NCBI GenBank assembly: GCA_963750895.1
Contig: CAVVSD010000006.1
Location: forward strand, 1,240,001-1,304,000
Length of the DNA stretch: 64,000 nucleotides
Origin: CAVVSD01 sp963750895
GTDB taxonomy: Bacteria > Actinomycetota > Thermoleophilia > Solirubrobacterales > Solirubrobacteraceae
Direction: 5' to 3'
Shown here: positions 53,837 through 61,643 of the stretch, piece by piece
How positions within the stretch are numbered: the first letter of the stretch is position 1
Layout of the letters: each line of letters begins with the position of its first letter
Program-made: the position numbers and the translations under genes
Notes under the pieces: model-generated
Databases searched by the model: none
Told to the model about the DNA's origin: nothing
The model's input: only the letters and a program-made list of their open reading frames with translations

Positions 53837-53975
53837 CGAACTGCTCATCGAGGACAGCACGGCCGGAGTGGCCGAGCGGGCGTCGAACGATTTCCCCGCA
53901 TAGCGAGTGCTGCCGTACACACTGCCCGGCCGGTGGGTGAGATTTCCTCGCTATGCGAAGGTTTTCTCACCCGCC
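53837..53975 (-). repeat. Third copy of the palindrome/direct-repeat element (inverted)
   Basis: 53837-53853 exactly matches, in inverted orientation, 17 bases of the 91-bp repeats at 36745 and 36995. 53932-53975 is a palindrome of the same design (GGTGGGTGAGATTTCC against GGTTTTCTCACCCGCC). Between them CGATTTCCCCGCATAGCGAG (53888-53907) resembles half of the copy 1 palindrome. On the minus strand the order palindrome-then-repeat is the same as in copies 1 and 2. The stop codon of the minus-strand gene 53967-54296 falls in the palindrome. Confidence 0.65.
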
Positions 53976-54296
53976 GCGCCCAGGCGACGTGCGCCGCGCA
54001 GCGGAGCTCAGGCCGCCGCCGCCCCGCTCCGTCAGATCCGTCCACGACCCGTCGGAGCCCCGCAACTGCGCCCGGCGCAGCTCGCCCATCATCCCGCTGT
54101 CGACGGTGACGTGGATCTCGGTGCCGTCGGGCAGCGTCGTCGTGAGGTGCTTGTCGCCGTAGAAGACGTTGGCCTTGTCGACGACGTCGCCGTCGACGAG
54201 GAGGCGCGCCTGGTTGAGGACGATCTTCGAGCGGTCGAAGTCGAGCTCGATCTCGTGGCCGGCGTGCGTCGTGCCGTAGCGGGTGGTGTTGGCCAT
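53967..54296 (-). CDS. Conserved hypothetical protein, 109 aa
   Basis: The N-terminal 90 residues form a strand-rich domain: GHEIELDFDRSKIVLNQARLL, VDKANVFYGDKHLTTTLPDG and IHVTVDSGMMGELRRAQL. They look conserved but I do not know the family. The tail (GGGGLSSAARRTSPGRGG) is low complexity and its last residues and stop are supplied by the palindromic repeat, suggesting the C-terminus was rewritten by repeat insertion. It lies 40 bases upstream of no same-strand gene; ispG precedes it on that strand. Confidence 0.68.
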   Translation of the reverse strand: MANTTRYGTTHAGHEIELDFDRSKIVLNQARLLVDGDVVDKANVFYGDKHLTTTLPDGTEIHVTVDSGMMGELRRAQLRGSDGSWTDLTERGGGGLSSAARRTSPGRGG

Positions 54297-54336
54297 GGGA
54301 CGTGGCCTTCCCGCCCTGCCGCGCGACTAACGCCCG

Positions 54337-55584
54337 CTAGGCGCGCTGGAACCGGCGGCCCGTGACCGGGCTGGACTCGGCGAACTCGGCGGCCTTGTCG
54401 GCCTCCTCGCGCGCCTTCTCCGCCTCGAGCGCGGCGAGGCGCTCGGGCGTCATCGCCGTGGAGTCCTCGTTCTCGGCGAGCCACTCGGCTGCCTCCGCGG
54501 CGGCCTGCTCGTCGACCACGACCTTCTTGCCCGCCGCGTACCAGCGGTCGATCTCGGCGAAGAGCTCGTCGACGAGGTTCTCGGTCGCGACCTTCTTCAG
54601 GGGCTCGCCGCGCGAGTAGATCATCCCCATGTCCTTCGCCCCGGTGATGCCGAAGTCGGCGTGGCGAGCCTCGCCGATGCCGTTCACGGCGCAGCCGAGG
54701 ATCGAGACCTCGATCGGGTCCTCGTAGGCCTCCAGGCGGCGCTCGACCTCGGCGACGACGGAGTCCATGTCGAACTGCAGGCGACCGCAGGTCGGACAGG
54801 CGATGAGCACCGGGCCACGCTCGCGGAGCTTGAGCGCCTTGAGGATCTCCCAGGCGACCTTGACCTCCTCCTCGGCGTGGAACGTCGAGAGGGAGATGCG
54901 GATCGTGTCGCCGACGCCGTCGGCCAGCAGCGTGCCGAGACCGACCGCGCTCTTCAGCGAGCCCGACCACTTCGTCCCCGCCTCGGTCACGCCGAGGTGC
55001 AGCGGGTACGGGATGCGCTGGGCGAGCAGACGGTTGGCGGCGATCGTGTTCGGCACCGAGGTGGACTTCATCGACACCTTGAAGTTGTCGAAGTCCAGGC
55101 CCTCCATGAGCTCGACCGTCTCCACCGCGGCGGTGACGAGCGCCTCCACCGGGTCGGTGAACTCGAGCTCGCGCAGGTGGCGGGGCAGCGAGCCGGAGTT
55201 GACGCCGACGCGGATCGGCGTGCCGAGCTGCTTGGCCTTCGCGATGACCTCGGCGACCTTGTCGGGGCCGCCGATGTTGCCCGGGTTGAGCCGCACGCAG
55301 TGCGCGCCGGCGTCCAGGGACTTCAGCGCGAGCGTGTGGTTGAAGTGGATGTCGGCGATGACCGGGATCGGCGACTCCTTGACGATCACCTTCAGCGCCT
55401 CGACGTCCTGCTCGCGCGGGACCGCGCAGCGCACGATGTCGGCGCCCGCCTCGGCCACGCGGCGGATCTGCTCCATCGTCGCGTCGAGGTTCGCGGTCTC
55501 CGTCTTCGTCATCGTCTGGACGGCGACGGGGGCACCGCCACCGATGAGCACGCCGCCGACGTCGATCTGTCGCTCCGAGGGCAT
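54337..55584 (-). CDS. ispG: 4-hydroxy-3-methylbut-2-en-1-yl diphosphate synthase (IspG)
   Basis: The 415-residue enzyme matches IspG: PVAVQTMTKTETANLDATMEQIRRV (in parts), VIADIHFNHTLAL, LNPGNIG, and the 4Fe-4S cysteines in ACPTCGRLQFD and LGCAVNGIGEA with the conserved Glu further on. It converts MEcPP to HMBPP in the MEP pathway. The start ATG 55584 has GGAGGG upstream and TACACT as a candidate -10 (55595-55600). The C-terminal 50 residues are an extra Ala/Glu-rich helix. Confidence 0.95.
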   Translation of the reverse strand: MPSERQIDVGGVLIGGGAPVAVQTMTKTETANLDATMEQIRRVAEAGADIVRCAVPREQDVEALKVIVKESPIPVIADIHFNHTLALKSLDAGAHCVRLNPGNIGGPDKVAEVIAKAKQLGTPIRVGVNSGSLPRHLRELEFTDPVEALVTAAVETVELMEGLDFDNFKVSMKSTSVPNTIAANRLLAQRIPYPLHLGVTEAGTKWSGSLKSAVGLGTLLADGVGDTIRISLSTFHAEEEVKVAWEILKALKLRERGPVLIACPTCGRLQFDMDSVVAEVERRLEAYEDPIEVSILGCAVNGIGEARHADFGITGAKDMGMIYSRGEPLKKVATENLVDELFAEIDRWYAAGKKVVVDEQAAAEAAEWLAENEDSTAMTPERLAALEAEKAREEADKAAEFAESSPVTGRRFQRA

Positions 55585-55620
55585 CGGCCCTCCAGTGTAC
55601 GAACCGGCGAAGATGCCGCT

Positions 55621-56226
55621 GTGAAGGTCTATGGAACGGCGCGGGGGCCGCTGGCCAGGATCGCCGACCCGATCGCCGCGCGGGCCCGTGCGCGGCGCCA
55701 TGCGGCGCTGTTCGCGCTCACCGGCGCGACGCCGGCGACGCGCATCCTCGACGTCGGCTGCGGCACGTTGGGGCTGCGCGGCCTCGCGCCCGAGCTGGAC
55801 GTGACGGGGACCGACCTCGTCGAGCGGCCGTCGTACCCGGGGCCGTTCGTGCTCGCGGACGCGACGGAGCGGCTGCCGTTCGAGGACGGCGCGTTCGACC
55901 TCGCCTACTCGTCGAGCGTCGTCGAGCACGTGCCGCCCGAGCGGCGGGCGGCGTTCGCGGCCGAGGTGCGGCGCGTCGCGCGCGGCTGGTACGTGCAGAC
56001 GCCGGCGCGATCGTTCCCGATCGAGCCGCACGCGCTGCTGCCCTTCGCGCACTGGCTGCCGCCGATCGTGCGCAGGCCCTACTGGCGCCTCGGGGCGGCC
56101 GGGTCGTGGGAGGACATCTCGCTGCTGGGCCGCGCGGAGCTCCAGGGGCTCTTCCCCGGCGAGATCCACGCCGAGCGCCTCGGCGGACTCGTCAAGTCGT
56201 GGATCGCTGTGCGTCCGGTGCGCTGA
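55621..56226 (+). CDS. Class I SAM-dependent methyltransferase
   Basis: A 201-residue methyltransferase with the SAM loop ILDVGCGTLGL near residues 45-55, VTGTDLVERPSY, the acidic PFVLADATERLPFEDGAFDLAYSSSVVEHVP (in parts) for motifs III-IV and a C-terminal lid. The substrate is unknown. GTG 55621 is only 36 bases from the divergent ispG start, so the promoters overlap. The 3' end overlaps the convergent small gene by 35 bases. Confidence 0.85.
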   Translation: MKVYGTARGPLARIADPIAARARARRHAALFALTGATPATRILDVGCGTLGLRGLAPELDVTGTDLVERPSYPGPFVLADATERLPFEDGAFDLAYSSSVVEHVPPERRAAFAAEVRRVARGWYVQTPARSFPIEPHALLPFAHWLPPIVRRPYWRLGAAGSWEDISLLGRAELQGLFPGEIHAERLGGLVKSWIAVRPVR

Positions 56227-56461
56227 ACGAGGTCGACTCGAACCCCGCGAAGTCCCCGAGGCCGTCGAGCGCCGACCGCACGCGCGCGACCGCGTCCTCC
56301 GGGCTCTCGGCGTACAGGACGACCGTGGTGGAGTACGGCAGCGGCTCCGCGAAGAACGTGTCGCGGCGCTGGCGCCCCATGTGCGCGGTGCGCAGCGCCT
56401 TCGCGGCCTGCTTCGACAGATCTCCGCTGAAGCGGACGACGTAACGGGCCTTGTCGGTCAG
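56192..56461 (-). CDS. Small hypothetical protein with CTG start, coupled to the hydrolase
   Basis: The product (about 89 residues) reads LTDKARYVVRFSG, then helical KQAAKALRTAHMG, then a strand with STTVVLYAESPEDAVARVRSALD, a compact alpha/beta protein of unknown family. The only start that fits is CTG 56461, which overlaps the hydrolase stop as CTGA, the same geometry as the common ATGA coupling. Either CTG is used or one base differs in the real genome. It forms a cassette with the alpha/beta hydrolase and the LLM oxidoreductase. Confidence 0.62.
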   Translation of the reverse strand: MTDKARYVVRFSGDLSKQAAKALRTAHMGRQRRDTFFAEPLPYSTTVVLYAESPEDAVARVRSALDGLGDFAGFESTSFSAPDAQRSTT

Positions 56462-57262
56462 CTCAGGAACCCCCGGACGAGCGCGAGCGTCTCCGCCTGC
56501 TTCTCCACCTGCGGGACGTGCCCGCAGCCCTCGAGCACCTCGACGCGCGCCCCCGCGATCCGGCTGCCGAACTCCTCGGCGTACACGGACGACACGAGCG
56601 CGTCCTCCTTGCCCCAGATGACGAGCGTCGGCGCGGTGATGCGGTGCAGCCGGCGGTCCAGACCGCGGTCCGGGACCGGCCACACGAACTTCGCCGTGCA
56701 GCCCATCGCCCAGGTCATCGCGGCGATCGCATCCGCCATCTGCGCGTGGTCCTCGGGGAGGGTGAACATCGCCTGGGCACCGGGCGACGACGGGTCGGCG
56801 AACAGCATGGCCGGGAAGGTCCTGCGGGGCGGCCATGAGCCAGTTCGCGACCGGGCTGTCGTCGCGCCAGAGCCCGATCGGGTCGAGCACGACGAGCTTG
56901 CCGAACATGCCGGGGAACGTCGCCTGCAGCTCGCAGGCGAGCATCCCGCCGAACGAGCTGCCGACGAGATCGGCGCCGAGCAGTCCGAGCGCGGCGAGCG
57001 CCTCCTGCTCGAGGAGCACGAGCTCCCAGAGGTCGCGGACCTCGTCGATCGCGTCGGGGTCCTCGGGGGACGTCCCGGGGACGAGCGGCGCGTAGACGGT
57101 CCGCTCCGTGGCGAGCTGCTCCAGGAACGGATCCCACGCGAAGCCGGCCGCCGGGTGCAGGAAGACGAGCGGGGGTCCGCTGCCGCGCACCTGCACGCGC
57201 ATGTCCACCCGGCCGTTGCCGACGGGGACGATCTCCTCGCGCACCTCCGCGACGGTCGCCAT
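56458..57262 (-). CDS. Alpha/beta hydrolase (apparent +1 frameshift)
   Basis: N-terminal half from ATG 57262: PPLVFLHPAAGFAWDPFLEQL, nucleophile elbow GSSFGGM and VLDPIGLWRDDSPVANWL. The C-terminal half, in the next frame, holds AMLFADPSSPGAQAMF, the acid in VIWGKEDALV and the histidine in GCGHVPQVEK. One extra base near 56812-56815 restores LPAMLFAD. The arrangement resembles meta-cleavage product hydrolases. ATG 57262 overlaps the LLM stop (TGATG), and the stop overlaps the CTG of the small gene. Confidence 0.83.
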
Positions 57263-58497
57263 CACGCCACGGCCTTCGCCGGGACGCCGGTTGGCCACCA
57301 GCGGTGCTCGTAGCCGTCGCGCTCCCACATGCCCTGCACGTGCGGGAGGACCTCCTCGGAGAACATGCGGATCGACTTCTCCGCCAGCTCGTGCGGCATC
57401 TCCCCCATGTGCAGCATCGCGAGGAGGTTGCCCACCTTCATCTCACGGCACACGGCCTCGAGACGCTCGCGCACGGTCGCCGGGCTGCCGACGATGACGC
57501 AGCCCGCGTCGGCCAGCTCGCGGAACGTCACGCTGTTGAGCCGGGCGACGATGCCGGGGTCGGCGGTCGAGCGCAGCATGCCCTGGAGGCCCTTGTAGGG
57601 CAGGTAGCCGGGCTGCAGGAGGAAATGCTGCGGGATGGAGCCGAGACCGTGCCGGAAGCCCTTCTCGAGCCACGGGCCGTACTCCGCCTCGGCCCGCTCG
57701 TCCGTCTCGGCGACCGCGCAGACCTGCACGACCGCGACACGGTGCGGGTTGACCTCCTTGCCCTTCGCCTCGCACATCTCCCAGAAGCGCTCGAAGATGC
57801 CCTCGCCGCCCATCTTCACCCCGAACCAGGTGAGCAGGACGAACGCGGCGTCCTGGTCGAGGACGAAGTCCATCGTGCCCGGGTTGCCGCTGCCGGGGAA
57901 CCAGAGCGGCGGATGCGGGTCCTGGACCGGGCGCGGCCACATGTTGACGTTGGCGTACTGGGAGTAGCGGCCGTTGAACGCGAACGGCTCCTGGGACGCC
58001 CACGCCCGCCGGAGGACCTCGTAGCCCTCCTTGAACCGTCCGCGCGTCTCGACCCCGGGGATGCCCTGGTTGATGTTCGCGTCGTAGGACAGCCCGACGG
58101 GGAAGCCCGCGACGAGCCGCCCGCCCGAGATGACGTCGAGCATCGCGTACTCCTCGGCGATCTTCAGCGGCTCGCGGGTCTTGCCCAGCGACCGGCCGAG
58201 GACGATGAGCGCGGCGTCGAGGCCCTCCGTGCGCAGCGTGTGACCCAGGATCGCCGCCGGGAGGCTCGGGTTCGGCGTGATGTCGTACGCCGCCTGGCCG
58301 TGCTCGGTGACCACGACGCCGTCGAAGCCCGACCGCGCACCGAGCACGAGCTCGTCGAGCATGCCGTGGATCGTCGTCGTGATCCCCTCGGCGTCCGCGA
58401 GCTCGGGGTACGGCGTCGTGACGCACGACGCGTAGTGCTGCTCGAAGTCCTCCGGCAGGAACCGGTACGGCGCCTGCTGGAACATCGCGACCTTCAC
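57262..58497 (-). CDS. LLM-class flavin-dependent oxidoreductase (cassette 1)
   Basis: A 411-residue luciferase-like monooxygenase: FDGVVVTEHGQAAY, EEYAMLDVISGGRLVAGFPVGL, VWFPGSGNPGTMDFVLD-type block (here LWFPGSGNPG) and a C-terminal CVIVGSPATVRERLEAV. Members use FMN or F420; some act on alkyl, aromatic or terpenoid substrates. The start is GTG 58497 with GGAGGAG upstream. It is coupled on both sides, GTGA with the small ORF before and TGATG with the hydrolase after. Confidence 0.9.
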   Translation of the reverse strand: MKVAMFQQAPYRFLPEDFEQHYASCVTTPYPELADAEGITTTIHGMLDELVLGARSGFDGVVVTEHGQAAYDITPNPSLPAAILGHTLRTEGLDAALIVLGRSLGKTREPLKIAEEYAMLDVISGGRLVAGFPVGLSYDANINQGIPGVETRGRFKEGYEVLRRAWASQEPFAFNGRYSQYANVNMWPRPVQDPHPPLWFPGSGNPGTMDFVLDQDAAFVLLTWFGVKMGGEGIFERFWEMCEAKGKEVNPHRVAVVQVCAVAETDERAEAEYGPWLEKGFRHGLGSIPQHFLLQPGYLPYKGLQGMLRSTADPGIVARLNSVTFRELADAGCVIVGSPATVRERLEAVCREMKVGNLLAMLHMGEMPHELAEKSIRMFSEEVLPHVQGMWERDGYEHRWWPTGVPAKAVA

Positions 58498-58803
58498 GTT
58501 GCTCTCCTCCGTCGTGGGCCGCTCGTGAACCTAACCGACTGGATCGGAAGGACCGTCACGACATCGCCCTGCACGGTCCACGCGCTGCCGGGACGCACGC
58601 GGATCTCCGCGGCGACGCACCGGTCGTCCGACGGGTTCCAGCCCGAGGGGCGGCGCATTCCCAGTGCGCGAACCCGGCGTCAGGATCGGCGGACTCGTAG
58701 CGACAGCGGGCGTTCCCCCTCCGTCGCCTCGGCTCGAACGGCAGGTAGCGCTCCGCGTCTACGACGACGCTGTGTGACGACTTCGTGACGATTGGCCCGC
58801 CCA
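58494..58803 (-). CDS. Small hypothetical gene upstream of LLM cassette 1 (apparent +1 frameshift)
   Basis: From ATG 58658 a 54-residue frame (GWNPSDDRCVAAEIRVRPGS, WTVQGDVVTVLPIQ) stops as GTGA on the LLM start, the classical coupling overlap. Upstream, in the neighbouring frame, from ATG 58803, AERYLPFEPRRRRGNARCRYESADPDAGFAHW reads like the missing N-terminus (in parts). One extra base near 58658-58662 would join them into a protein of about 100 residues. No family recognised. If only the short frame is real, the gene is 58494-58658. Otherwise this 338-base gap shows only the operator of the AbrB/PIN operon. Confidence 0.45.
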
Positions 58804-58805
58804 TC

Positions 58806-58833
58806 GCTTTACCGCTCGGCGATACGGTAAAGC
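58806..58833 (+). promoter_or_regulatory. Operator/promoter of the AbrB-PIN operon
   Basis: GCTTTACCG (58806-58814) and CGGTAAAGC (58825-58833) form a perfect 9-bp inverted repeat spaced by ten bases. The right arm overlaps TACGGT (58823-58828), a candidate -10 seven bases before ATG 58836. Binding by the AbrB-type antitoxin would block the promoter. This gives the expected autoregulation. Confidence 0.7.
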
Positions 58834-58835
58834 AC

Positions 58836-59054
58836 ATGAGTGCCGTGTCGCGGAAGAACCAGATCACCATCCCAGCCGAGGTCATGCGCGAGGCAGGGCT
58901 GACCGCCGGGGATGACGTACGCATCCGCGCGGTCGGGCCAGGCCGGGTCGAGCTCGTCCGCACCCGCGAGCTCATCGACCAGCACGCCGGCAGCCTCGAC
59001 GGCGAGGTCTTCCCCGACGGATACCTCGACGAGGTGCGGCGCGGGTGGGCGTAG
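58836..59054 (+). CDS. AbrB/MazE-family antitoxin
   Basis: A 72-residue swapped-hairpin protein: SRKNQITIPAEVMREAGLTAGDDVRIRAVGPGRVELVR in two blocks is the classical AbrB/MazE/SpoVT DNA-binding barrel, with the K-x-Q-x-T-I-P signature. The C-terminal tail (LIDQHAGSLDGEVFPDGYLDEV) would wrap the toxin. It overlaps the PIN gene by ten bases, a standard VapBC-like layout. Expression is probably leaderless. Confidence 0.9.
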   Translation: MSAVSRKNQITIPAEVMREAGLTAGDDVRIRAVGPGRVELVRTRELIDQHAGSLDGEVFPDGYLDEVRRGWA

Positions 59055-59479
59055 TCGTCTTCGACAGCGACGTCCTCATCGGCTTCCTCAACCGCGACGA
59101 CGCCCACCACCGACAGGCGGTCAACTGGATGCGCGACGCCGCCGCGCCCGGCACCCAGCGGTGGCTGTGTGCGGTCAACCTCGCGGAGATCCTCATCGGG
59201 CCGATCCGCGCGGGCGTCGAGGATCGCGTCACGCAGATGCTGACGCACCTCGACGTCGAGACGATCCCGGTCGACGCCGGGCTCGCGCGCCGAGCCGCCG
59301 CCGTGCGCGCGGAGACGGGGCTGAAGCTCCCCGACGCGTTCGCCGTGGCCACCGCGCGGCTCGCCACGGAGCGCGGTCTCGACGACGTGCGCCTCGCGAG
59401 CTTCGACGGCGACGTGCTGCGCGCTACCCCTTCAACGCCTCCAGCTCCTCCGTCTGGAACGGGCCCCGCGGCCCGGTGA
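59045..59479 (+). CDS. PIN-domain toxin (VapC-like)
   Basis: The 144-residue PIN protein carries its four acidic residues in order: VVFDSDVLIGFL (Asp), NLAEILIGP (Glu), GLKLPDAFAVATA (Asp) and ASFDGDVL (Asp). VapC toxins cut tRNA or rRNA with Mg2+. GTG 59045 lies inside the antitoxin gene. The Pro/Ala tail overlaps the convergent permease gene by 56 bases, so the last about 18 residues may be dispensable. Confidence 0.9.
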   Translation: MGVVVFDSDVLIGFLNRDDAHHRQAVNWMRDAAAPGTQRWLCAVNLAEILIGPIRAGVEDRVTQMLTHLDVETIPVDAGLARRAAAVRAETGLKLPDAFAVATARLATERGLDDVRLASFDGDVLRATPSTPPAPPSGTGPAAR

Positions 59480-60803
59480 GCAGCACGTTCACGCCGTAGA
59501 GCGCCGCGCCGATCACCAGCAGGACCGCGGCGCGGGCGAAGATGTCGAGGTCCTTCGTGGTCATCACCGCGAAGGAGATGAAGAAGCCGCAGATCGGGAT
59601 CCACGTCGGGATGCGGAAGTGGTCGTGGTCGACGGGGTCGCGGCGCAGGATGAGGACCGCCGCGTTCACCACCGCGAACACGAGCAGCAGGAGCAGCACG
59701 GTCATGTCGGCGAGCGTCGACAGGTCCCCGGTCACGATGAGGACGAAGGCGATGAGCGTCGTGAACACGATCGCGAGGAGCGGCGTGCCACGGGCGCCGT
59801 CGACCCGTCCCAGCGCCGACGGGATGATCCCCTGGCGCGCCATCCCGTAGACGATCCGCGACGCCATGATCATGTTGATGAGCGCGGTGTTCGACACCGC
59901 GACGAGGGCGATCGCCGCGAAGATCTTCGTGTTGACCGCCAGCGGCCCGACCTGCACGACCTCCAGCAGCGGCCCGTCGGACCCGGACAGCGTGTCGATC
60001 GGGACGACCATCGACGCCAGGGCGCTGACGATGAGGTAGATGCAACCGGCGATGAACAGCCCGCCGTACAGGGCGCGCGGGTAGTCGCGCACGGGGTCCT
60101 TGGCCTCCTCGGCCACGTTGACGGAGTCCTCGAAGCCGATGAGCGCGTAGAACGCCAGCCCGGCGCCGCCGAGGATCGCGAACGGCACCGACTGGTCGCT
60201 CGTGAACTCCACGGCACGGGATGCCTCGGCGTCGCCCGCGAACAGCGCGCCCAGGGCGATGACGATGATGAGCAGCAGCCCGCCGACCTCGATGAAGGTC
60301 AGGCCGATGTTGATCCGCACGCTCTCGCCGATGCCGCGGTAGTTGATCGCCGCGACGACGACCATGAACAGGAGGGCGACGACGACGGTCGGCACGGACA
60401 CGAACTCGCCCAGGTAGTCGCCGCCGAATGCCCGCGCGAGCGTGCTCGCCGACGTGATCCCGGACAGCATCACCGCGAAGGCGACCATGAACGTCACGAA
60501 CGGCTTGCGGAACGCCTTGTTGGCGTAGAGCGCCGCGCCGGCCGCCTGCGGGTACTTCGTCACGAGCTCCGCGTAGGCGCCCGCCGTGAACGCCGCGAGG
60601 AGCCCGGCGAGCAGGAACGACGTCCAGATCGCGCCGCCGACCCGCCCGCCGACCTCGCCGACGAGCGCGTAGATGCCCGCCCCCAGCATGTCGCCGATGA
60701 CGAACAGCAGCAGCATGTTCCGGGAGATCACCCGCTTGAGCGCGGGCGGGTCCTCCTCCCGCGGTCGTGGCTGGCCGGGGAAGGGAACGCTCGTGCTCGT
60801 CAT
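59424..60803 (-). CDS. APC-superfamily amino-acid permease
   Basis: A 459-residue transporter with about 12 membrane helices: the TM1 signature LLLFVIGDMLGAGIYALVGEVGG (in parts, with GxG of the unwound helix), AELVTKYPQAAGAALYANKAF and YALIGFEDSVNVAEEAKDPVRDYPRAL. It takes up or exchanges an amino acid or amine with sodium or protons; specificity unknown. Divergent from the Ddn-like gene. Confidence 0.9.
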   Translation of the reverse strand: MTSTSVPFPGQPRPREEDPPALKRVISRNMLLLFVIGDMLGAGIYALVGEVGGRVGGAIWTSFLLAGLLAAFTAGAYAELVTKYPQAAGAALYANKAFRKPFVTFMVAFAVMLSGITSASTLARAFGGDYLGEFVSVPTVVVALLFMVVVAAINYRGIGESVRINIGLTFIEVGGLLLIIVIALGALFAGDAEASRAVEFTSDQSVPFAILGGAGLAFYALIGFEDSVNVAEEAKDPVRDYPRALYGGLFIAGCIYLIVSALASMVVPIDTLSGSDGPLLEVVQVGPLAVNTKIFAAIALVAVSNTALINMIMASRIVYGMARQGIIPSALGRVDGARGTPLLAIVFTTLIAFVLIVTGDLSTLADMTVLLLLLVFAVVNAAVLILRRDPVDHDHFRIPTWIPICGFFISFAVMTTKDLDIFARAAVLLVIGAALYGVNVLLTGPRGPFQTEELEALKG

Positions 60804-60861
60804 GGCGCGGCGCTTACCCGGAGAAGCGGGTCAGCCCACGCCCGGCCGGTACCTTCGAGGC

Positions 60862-61293
60862 GTGGCACGGACCGGCGCTCCCCGGGGACACGTGCGCCGC
60901 GCGCTCAACGCGGCGATGACCGCCGCCCTCCGCCGGGGCCTCGGGCCGCCCCACGTCGCGCTCCTGGAGACGCGCGGGCGCCGGACGGGCACGGTGCGCA
61001 CCACGCCGGTCTCGCTCGTCGAGGGCGACGACGGGCGCTTCCTCGTCTCGCCGTACGGCACGCCCGCCTGGGTCCTCAACGCGCGGGCTGCGGGCGAGGT
61101 CACGCTCCGCAAGGGCCGGCGCGCCGAGACGCTCGCGATCACCGAGCTCGACGCCCCGGCCGCCGCGCCGGTCCTGCGGCGCTACGTCGCGCAGGAGCGC
61201 ATCGTGCGTCCCTGGTTCGACGCGAAGCCCGAGGACGCGGACGAGGCGTTCGCGGCCGAGGCCGAGCGCCACCCCGTGTTCCGCCTCGCCTAG
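60862..61293 (+). CDS. Nitroreductase/deazaflavin (F420)-dependent Ddn-like protein
   Basis: The 143-residue protein has the DUF385/Ddn pattern: LLETRGRRTGTVRTTPVSLVE, FLVSPYGTPAWVLNARAAGEVTLRKGRR in parts, and RPWFDAKPEDADEAF. This split-barrel family binds F420 and includes the mycobacterial nitroreductase Ddn. GTG 60862 is six bases after TACCTT (60850-60855), a leaderless-type promoter. The stop overlaps the convergent hypothetical by 4 bases. Confidence 0.87.
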   Translation: MARTGAPRGHVRRALNAAMTAALRRGLGPPHVALLETRGRRTGTVRTTPVSLVEGDDGRFLVSPYGTPAWVLNARAAGEVTLRKGRRAETLAITELDAPAAAPVLRRYVAQERIVRPWFDAKPEDADEAFAAEAERHPVFRLA

Positions 61294-61643
61294 CCCCCGC
61301 GCTCCGCCAGCTTGAGCAGGTCGACCACGTACTCGCAGTAGGTGATGGCGTCGCTCGTCGTGTACCGGCTCTTGGCCAGGACGATCTCCGGCGCGGCGCC
61401 CTCGCCGAACGTCACGGTGACCCCCTGCGCGTCCGGCCACGGCGCCCTCGGCATGCCCTGGCCGGGCTGGCGGCCGCCGTCGACCTTCAGCTCGCCGAAC
61501 GAGGGCGGCTCGAAGATGAGGTCCGGCCGCTCGCGCACGAGCGCGACGTAGGCCTCCGCCGACAGCCGGACGCTGGCGGCGTTGTCGCCCTCGTCGAGCT
61601 TGCGCTCGGCGTCGGCGAGGATCGCCTGGACGTCGGCGCTCAC
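61290..61643 (-). CDS. Hypothetical protein, 117 aa, coupled to LLM cassette 2
   Basis: Start GTG 61643 overlaps the LLM stop (GTGA). The protein has an N-terminal helical hairpin (VQAILADAERKLDEGDNAASVRLSAEAYVALVRERPD in parts, TPR-like), then a strand with GVTVTFGEGAAPEIVLAKSRYTTSD and a final helix YCEYVVDLLKLAERG. Family unknown. The coupling to LLM cassette 2 suggests a subunit or assembly role (inference). Confidence 0.7.
   Translation of the reverse strand: MSADVQAILADAERKLDEGDNAASVRLSAEAYVALVRERPDLIFEPPSFGELKVDGGRQPGQGMPRAPWPDAQGVTVTFGEGAAPEIVLAKSRYTTSDAITYCEYVVDLLKLAERGG

Noticed and set aside
58556..59248. Long minus-strand frame opposite the AbrB/PIN genes
   Set aside because: The toxin and antitoxin on the plus strand have full motif sets; only the part upstream of the LLM gene is retained as a possible small gene.
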